Below are positions 6,325 through 9,563 of a stretch of DNA of 9,563 nt, in pieces (the first letter of the stretch is position 1; the number at the start of each line of letters is the position of its first letter). The position numbers and the translations under genes are program-made. Source of the DNA: JAYUKV01 sp043764135 (GTDB lineage Bacteria; Patescibacteriota; JACMRA01); contig JAYUKV010000111.1 in assembly GCA_043764135.1 (NCBI GenBank), positions 1-9,563 on the forward strand, given 5' to 3'. The notes beneath the pieces were generated by a model that saw only the letters and a program-made list of their open reading frames with translations, was not told the DNA's origin and did not search any database.

Positions 6325-7257
6325 ATGAAATTATTTTTGAGTTTGCTTCAATCAAGGAGATTGCATGATCACTTAAAGGGCGCGTTGATTACAATTATGA
6401 TCTTGATCGGTGGGTTGTATTACCTCCACCATGAAAATTATAACAAGTTCAAAACCAAAGCTGAAGTTGACTTTTATGCAAATAAAACTCAAAAAAGCAC
6501 CGGTGATAGATTCACGGAATACCTGGATACTACAAAAACAAATGTACAATACGTTTACCTCGATGGTCAGAAGATGGCATATTCACTACTCCAACAAGAC
6601 AATCAAAAATTCAGTACAACTGTAATTATAATAGGAGGTTTACCTGGAATTGATATCCATTGGGCTGAATTAGCTAATCGAATCAAAGATAGAGCTAATG
6701 TAGTTGTAATACACCCTCTTGGATATTTGCCAAGTGATGGTATTAGAACTACTGATAACATTGTAAATTCTGCTAATAAAGCGGTAAGAGAGGTTAACTC
6801 AAAACATGGTTTGTGGGACACAAGGCTTGTTCTAATGGGTGAGTCAATGGGAGGTAACATAATTAGTCATGTATCGCAAAACATAGCATCAGATGTCTTG
6901 ATTTTACAAAAGCCTATGCCTTCAACTTCACAGGCAGCAGGTTACAGTATTGTTAAAAAAGATGGTGCTAAGGAAGATACTTTGCCCTATTTAATGTATG
7001 AGTTCTTGGGTTCGCCTAGGTTGGATAAAATGCTACCTAAGTCACAAGCCAAAAACATATTTATTAACATTGGCCAAAATGACACAATAGTCGATCCTAT
7101 TGACCAAACAAAAGCATTCCAGACAATTCTTGATAGACCTAACGCGCACCTTCGAGTTGATTTAGACGGTGATCATTGGTCAATTGACTATGATACATTA
7201 ATTAATCAGATCTTCGGTGATAATGAAATCTCAACTGAGATAGGTCCAGAACTCTAA
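6325..7257 (+). CDS. Membrane-anchored alpha/beta-hydrolase fold protein
   Basis: This is a predicted serine hydrolase (esterase, lipase or acyl-transfer type) anchored with its catalytic domain outside the membrane. The 310-residue protein has a basic N-terminus and one hydrophobic segment (about 19-34). The core spans about 97-297. Visible elements are the oxyanion region IIGGLPG (102-108), the nucleophile elbow GESMGG (172-177) with S174, the likely acid D253 in GQNDTIVDP (250-258; D257 is an alternative), and H284 in DGDHWS (281-286). The complete triad argues for activity. A cap-like insertion lies between about 195 and 240. The substrate cannot be read from sequence. It is monocistronic, with a near-consensus promoter and its own terminator. 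There is no strong Shine-Dalgarno sequence: GGA (6313-6315) lies 9 nt before the ATG, and a tiny ORF overlaps the start codon. Confidence 0.88.
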   Translation: MKLFLSLLQSRRLHDHLKGALITIMILIGGLYYLHHENYNKFKTKAEVDFYANKTQKSTGDRFTEYLDTTKTNVQYVYLDGQKMAYSLLQQDNQKFSTTVIIIGGLPGIDIHWAELANRIKDRANVVVIHPLGYLPSDGIRTTDNIVNSANKAVREVNSKHGLWDTRLVLMGESMGGNIISHVSQNIASDVLILQKPMPSTSQAAGYSIVKKDGAKEDTLPYLMYEFLGSPRLDKMLPKSQAKNIFINIGQNDTIVDPIDQTKAFQTILDRPNAHLRVDLDGDHWSIDYDTLINQIFGDNEISTEIGPEL

Positions 7258-7267
7258 TTAACTATTA

Positions 7268-7304
7268 AACACCACCTTAAAAATTAAGGTGGTGTTATTT
7301 ATTT
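7268..7304. terminator. Bidirectional intrinsic terminator between convergent genes
   Basis: AACACCACCTTAA (7268-7280) and TTAAGGTGGTGTT (7284-7296) form a perfect 13-bp stem with an AAA loop, followed by ATTTATTT on the plus strand. It lies 10 nt after the hydrolase stop and about 30 nt past the minus-strand gene ending at 7328. The minus-strand tail (TAATAG) is weaker, so plus-strand use is more certain. Confidence 0.85.
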
Positions 7305-7327
7305 AAAATATCGCTAAAGATTGTTCC

Positions 7328-8377
7328 TTAAACTGTTTGTAAATAAGTTTTTTTGGCTTCATAGCCTTTTTTTAAATAGTATCCTAGAACTGACATTAGT
7401 AATGCAAATTCTAAAATTCCTACTATTACATTTAAAATCGGAACTAATGACGCTAAGAACAACAATACTAATATAATATGAGGATAATACCATTTAGTCT
7501 TATCTTTAAATATTAGTACAGATAAATAATATGCGTTGATCGGTGAAACTAGTATTAAGAAAACAGTAAAAAGACTTCCTACCGATGCTGTAAGAGGTAA
7601 AAGGAAACCTGCTGATATTAATGTTAGAATAAATAAGATAGGGTAGATCGCAAATGATGTAACTGTTCCAATTGTAAAATGTTTTCCACTTGATTTATCT
7701 ATTCCAATTTCTGGATCATATATTTTTTTAGCCTTAAATAAGATATACATCATTATTGATAAAAGTGTTAATCCAGATATTAGACCTGCTGTCTTAAAGT
7801 AATTAGGTAGGAAGTTAACGTTTTTTTCTGTTTCTTCTTTTACTGTTTTTTCATCAACAATTAACTCTCCTTGAACTTGAGGTTTTAAATTCTCGTTACT
7901 TGGTCCAGAATAAAATAATCTCTTACTGATATTAGATTCTGTCATATTCAGATTTGCTGTTGATAAAAGAGCGTCTCCTTTTACAATAACTTTTTTAAGA
8001 GTAACTTGGCCAGCTGCAATAAACACATCTTCTTCAATTGTCACACCTTCTAGAGTCACATTTGCTCCAGCAATTTTTGCTCCTGCTCCTATAGTTGTAT
8101 TACGAATTGTAATGTTTTGCCCTGCTAATAATGCATTTCTTTCAATAGGTCCTTCTATTGTTATATTATTTCCTGCAATAGTTGCATCTTTATATAATGG
8201 GACCTTAATGTCTATATTATTGCCAGCTGTAACTAAGTTCTCATATCGCTTAGTGTTATCTGTTAAATTTACTGTATCACTGTTCGTGTCTAAAAACTGA
8301 ACTGCATTTGCATTAATTGTTAACAACGAAATCATTAGTAAAAGCCCTAATGATAAGATTCTGAATTTTTTGTTCAT
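7328..8377 (-). CDS. Secreted/membrane bactofilin-like beta-repeat protein
   Basis: This protein probably forms a rod-like beta-helix fixed to the membrane; its exact role is unknown. The 349 residues comprise a signal peptide (1-25, with a plausible cleavage after ANA), an exported repeat domain (about 50-160), a charged linker (165-190) and a C-terminal membrane domain (segments about 196-214, 237-259, 262-287 and 299-333). The repeat AGxN[IV]T[IL] occurs at residues 51, 68, 85, 103, 121 and 139, in steps of 17 or 18. This resembles the hydrophobic-glycine periodicity of bactofilins (polymer-forming cytoskeletal proteins, formerly DUF583). Classical bactofilins are cytoplasmic and lack a signal peptide, so this is a membrane relative. 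No Shine-Dalgarno sequence is visible. A perfect TATAAT (8398-8393) lies only 15 nt before the ATG, so the mRNA may be almost leaderless. It ends with TAA. Confidence 0.82.
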   Translation of the reverse strand: MNKKFRILSLGLLLMISLLTINANAVQFLDTNSDTVNLTDNTKRYENLVTAGNNIDIKVPLYKDATIAGNNITIEGPIERNALLAGQNITIRNTTIGAGAKIAGANVTLEGVTIEEDVFIAAGQVTLKKVIVKGDALLSTANLNMTESNISKRLFYSGPSNENLKPQVQGELIVDEKTVKEETEKNVNFLPNYFKTAGLISGLTLLSIMMYILFKAKKIYDPEIGIDKSSGKHFTIGTVTSFAIYPILFILTLISAGFLLPLTASVGSLFTVFLILVSPINAYYLSVLIFKDKTKWYYPHIILVLLFLASLVPILNVIVGILEFALLMSVLGYYLKKGYEAKKTYLQTV

Positions 8378-8392
8378 ATCAACAAACTTAAT

Positions 8393-8422
8393 ATTATAGC
8401 TAATCTTGTCAATATTAGGTAA
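8393..8422 (-). promoter_or_regulatory. Putative promoter of the bactofilin-like gene
   Basis: A perfect -10 TATAAT is at 8398-8393 on the minus strand. The best -35 at suitable distance is weak (TTACCT, 8422-8417, 18-nt spacer). The implied transcription start is near 8386, leaving a leader of about 9 nt. Confidence 0.4.
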
Positions 8423-8439
8423 TAATTATTGACAATATT
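8406..8439. repeat. Short direct repeat in the divergent 8378-8481 region
   Basis: TTGTCAATATT (8406-8416) and TTGACAATATT (8429-8439) are 11-bp direct repeats with one mismatch, 23 bp from start to start (about two helical turns). The second contains TTGACA (8429-8434), a possible -35 for the plus-strand gene at 8494, though its -10 (TAAACC, 8452-8457) is poor. They could be paired operator half-sites for the divergent genes. Confidence 0.35.
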
Positions 8440-8493
8440 CCAAATAACAATTAAACCCTAGAAACACTCGCTTGAATACTTATGAGGAATTTG

Positions 8494-8934
8494 ATGAATA
8501 CAGATACAATTGTGTTTCAAATGTTTCAATTCTTGGGGGTTGACAAATGGTTATTGCGTCGAAACTTCAGATGGTATAAAAAACTTGCAAAAGTTAATTC
8601 TGAAGAATATAAACAGCAAGAACTAAAAGTCAGTTACTATATGCTTGGGAGAATGATCCTATCATTGTTAAGATCCCAAACTTATAACAAGATGGTTGAA
8701 GATTTTTTAGATGACAATGTTCAGGAAGTAATGCTTTCAAGTGATGATATTGAAATGTTACATACAATTAGAGAAGGTGTTATCACTATTTGCGAACTCG
8801 AATCTTGGGACAGAAGTTCAGTTATTGATTCAGCACTTCATAAAATTCTAACACGTAGAAAACTTACTAACAATCCAGAATTAATGAAAAAGTTTAGTTT
8901 CATTAAGTCCTTTTCCACTTCTCAATTTGTCTAA
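8494..8934 (+). CDS. Small orphan protein, predicted helical, unknown function
   Basis: I do not recognise this protein of 146 residues (150 from the alternative start). It looks entirely helical and soluble. A basic aromatic N-terminal stretch (WLLRRNFRWYKK) suggests nucleic-acid or membrane-surface binding but proves nothing. The middle is acidic (EDFLDDNVQE, then SSDDIEM) and the C-terminus basic again. There is no signal peptide, membrane segment or catalytic motif. I prefer the ATG at 8494 because GAGGA (8484-8488) lies 5 nt before it; the in-frame ATG at 8482 has no Shine-Dalgarno sequence. It is divergent from the bactofilin-like gene and ends in TAA, 16 nt before a strong terminator. 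Confidence 0.7.
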   Translation: MNTDTIVFQMFQFLGVDKWLLRRNFRWYKKLAKVNSEEYKQQELKVSYYMLGRMILSLLRSQTYNKMVEDFLDDNVQEVMLSSDDIEMLHTIREGVITICELESWDRSSVIDSALHKILTRRKLTNNPELMKKFSFIKSFSTSQFV

Positions 8935-8950
8935 AATTATTAATTTCAAT

Positions 8951-8984
8951 TACCTCATAAAAATATTTATGAGGTATGTTTTTT
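8951..8984 (+). terminator. Intrinsic terminator after the 8494-8934 gene
   Basis: TACCTCATAAA (8951-8961) and TTTATGAGGTA (8966-8976) form a perfect 11-bp stem with a 4-nt loop, followed by TG and a run of six T (8979-8984). Confidence 0.88.
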
Positions 8985-8987
8985 AAC

Positions 8988-9112
8988 TAGAACTTCCGCA
9001 AAATCACAAAATCCTAACATCACAATGAGATAAAATCAAGGATTCCCTTTAAATGGATAATCCGATCTTATCAATTGTGATTGTTGTCTTTTGTTATTTT
9101 GCGGAAGTCCTA
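8988..9112. mobile_element. Palindromic MITE-like element with terminal inverted repeats
   Basis: A 125-bp imperfect palindrome lies between two convergent genes. The ends are 17-bp inverted repeats with one mismatch: TAGAACTTCCGCAAAAT (8988-9004) and, on the opposite strand, TAGGACTTCCGCAAAAT (9112-9096). Similarity continues along almost the whole of both 62-bp arms (ACAAAA, AACA, TCACAAT, GATAA, ATC, GGATT blocks, about 80% by eye), so single-stranded DNA or RNA would fold into one long hairpin. The same 4 bp, TAAC, occurs directly outside both ends (8984-8987 and 9113-9116), as expected for a target-site duplication. It encodes no transposase and would need one supplied elsewhere. Alternative readings are a structured non-coding RNA or a large extragenic palindrome. 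Only one copy is visible here. Confidence 0.6.
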
Positions 9113-9156
9113 TAACTAATAAAAGATTGAGAAATAGAATTTTTAAACAAAAAATT

Positions 9157-9197
9157 CCCACTTTACAATAAAGTGGGTAACTTAAAAAAGTGGGTAC
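9157..9197 (-). terminator. Terminator of the right-edge gene, with alternative pairing
   Basis: On the minus strand CCCACTTTA (9177-9169) and TAAAGTGGG (9165-9157) form a 9-bp stem with a 3-nt loop, followed by AATTTTTTG. This is a good intrinsic terminator for the gene ending at 9226. A second copy of the left arm, within the direct repeat AAAGTGGGTA (plus-strand 9170-9179 and 9187-9196), lies just upstream in the transcript and could pair with the same right arm. Confidence 0.78.
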
Positions 9198-9225
9198 AAT
9201 TAATTGATATAATTAAAAGATAATG

Positions 9226-9563
9226 TTATTTAAGTTTAAACATGTTTACCTTTCCAGTAATAATATCTACTCCTAAAATTTTTTTGTTGCAATCATTTTT
9301 TGCATTCAAAATCAAATATCGTTGGAATAGAGTATATGCATTATGACCAAGCAATCCAGCAAATGGAGTGCCGATAGCTAGAGAAGCAAAAAATAAAACC
9401 AAACTACCTACCGTCCAACCTTCAGTAAATTTTTGAAGATATAATGAAACTTGAGAAATTGATTCAAGCTCTTCTCGAATAATTTCATAAGGCACATCTT
9501 GATTTTGTCCAAATTCTCTATCAATTCCTACTTTAGTGCTTGAATTAATCAGTTCAATGTCCT
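9226..9563 (-). CDS. C-terminal part of a membrane protein running off the right edge
   Basis: This reading frame stays open from the stop codon TAA at 9228-9226 to the window edge, so at least 112 codons are visible and the true start lies beyond 9563. A GTG codon at 9495-9493 could act as a start, but no Shine-Dalgarno sequence precedes it and the frame continues upstream with ordinary polar residues (for example VGIDREFGQNQD), so it is more likely an internal Val. The visible part has a polar, acidic N-terminal region, one hydrophobic segment (WTVGSLVLFF and on through about 25 residues, encoded near 9335-9415) and a short basic tail ending in KLK. No family is recognisable. A strong terminator follows at 9157-9177. 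Confidence 0.6.
   Translation of the reverse strand, partial: DIELINSSTKVGIDREFGQNQDVPYEIIREELESISQVSLYLQKFTEGWTVGSLVLFFASLAIGTPFAGLLGHNAYTLFQRYLILNAKNDCNKKILGVDIITGKVNMFKLK

Noticed and set aside
6410..6625. 71-codon plus-strand ORF inside the alpha/beta hydrolase gene
   Set aside because: Out-of-frame shadow of a gene with a complete catalytic triad.
6603..6860. 85-codon minus-strand ORF opposite the alpha/beta hydrolase
   Set aside because: Antisense to the region encoding the oxyanion loop and nucleophile elbow; no independent signals.
8112..8300. 62-codon plus-strand ORF opposite the bactofilin-like repeats
   Set aside because: Its translation only mirrors the internal repeats of the real gene on the other strand.
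198..9228. UGA reassignment to Trp or Gly
   Set aside because: Genes read through at full length in the standard code, Trp is encoded by TGG, and no in-frame TGA is needed to complete a domain.
9226..9495. Complete 89-codon gene starting at GTG 9495
   Set aside because: The frame stays open past this GTG to the window edge with no stop, so a truncated longer gene is the simpler reading.

Overview
This window is AT-rich bacterial DNA with short intergenic gaps. Genes use standard-code ORFs: Trp is read from TGG, no gene is interrupted by TGA, and the visible stops are TAA or TAG. Putative sigma70-type promoters (TTGACA with a 17-nt spacer) and strong intrinsic terminators punctuate almost every gene. 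No ribosomal, tRNA or other taxonomic marker gene is present. The low GC, small monocistronic genes, many ORFs without recognisable family, weak Shine-Dalgarno sequences and cell-envelope genes would fit an uncultured Patescibacteria (candidate phyla radiation) genome. That is an inference of low certainty; another low-GC bacterium is possible.

Layout from left to right: a polytopic membrane protein of unknown function (198-944, +) with its own promoter and terminator. A small helical protein (1088-1393, -) is divergent from a staphylococcal-nuclease-fold nuclease (1534-2247, +), and their putative -35 boxes lie back to back, 4 bp apart. After a shared bidirectional terminator and a patch of 9-bp tandem repeats comes a two-gene minus-strand operon: a processive family-2 glycosyltransferase resembling cellulose synthase (3338-5047) followed one base later by a membrane-anchored GH26-like glycoside hydrolase (2401-3336). 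Divergent from it is an HD-type predicted metal-dependent phosphohydrolase (5266-6177, +), then a membrane-anchored alpha/beta hydrolase (6325-7257, +) with its own near-consensus promoter. Next are a secreted/membrane bactofilin-like beta-repeat protein (7328-8377, -), a small orphan protein (8494-8934, +), a 125-bp imperfect palindrome resembling a miniature transposable element (8988-9112), and the 3' end of a membrane protein gene that runs off the right edge (9226 to 9563, -).

The clearest functional unit is the glycosyltransferase plus glycoside hydrolase pair. It has the architecture of a minimal exopolysaccharide synthase/hydrolase module, analogous in logic to BcsA with BcsZ but using a GH26-like enzyme. 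The membrane-anchored hydrolase and the bactofilin-like protein suggest a cell-surface theme, but they are separately transcribed and nothing in the sequence links them directly. The most unusual non-coding feature is the palindrome at 8988-9112, with 17-bp terminal inverted repeats and a flanking TAAC duplication.
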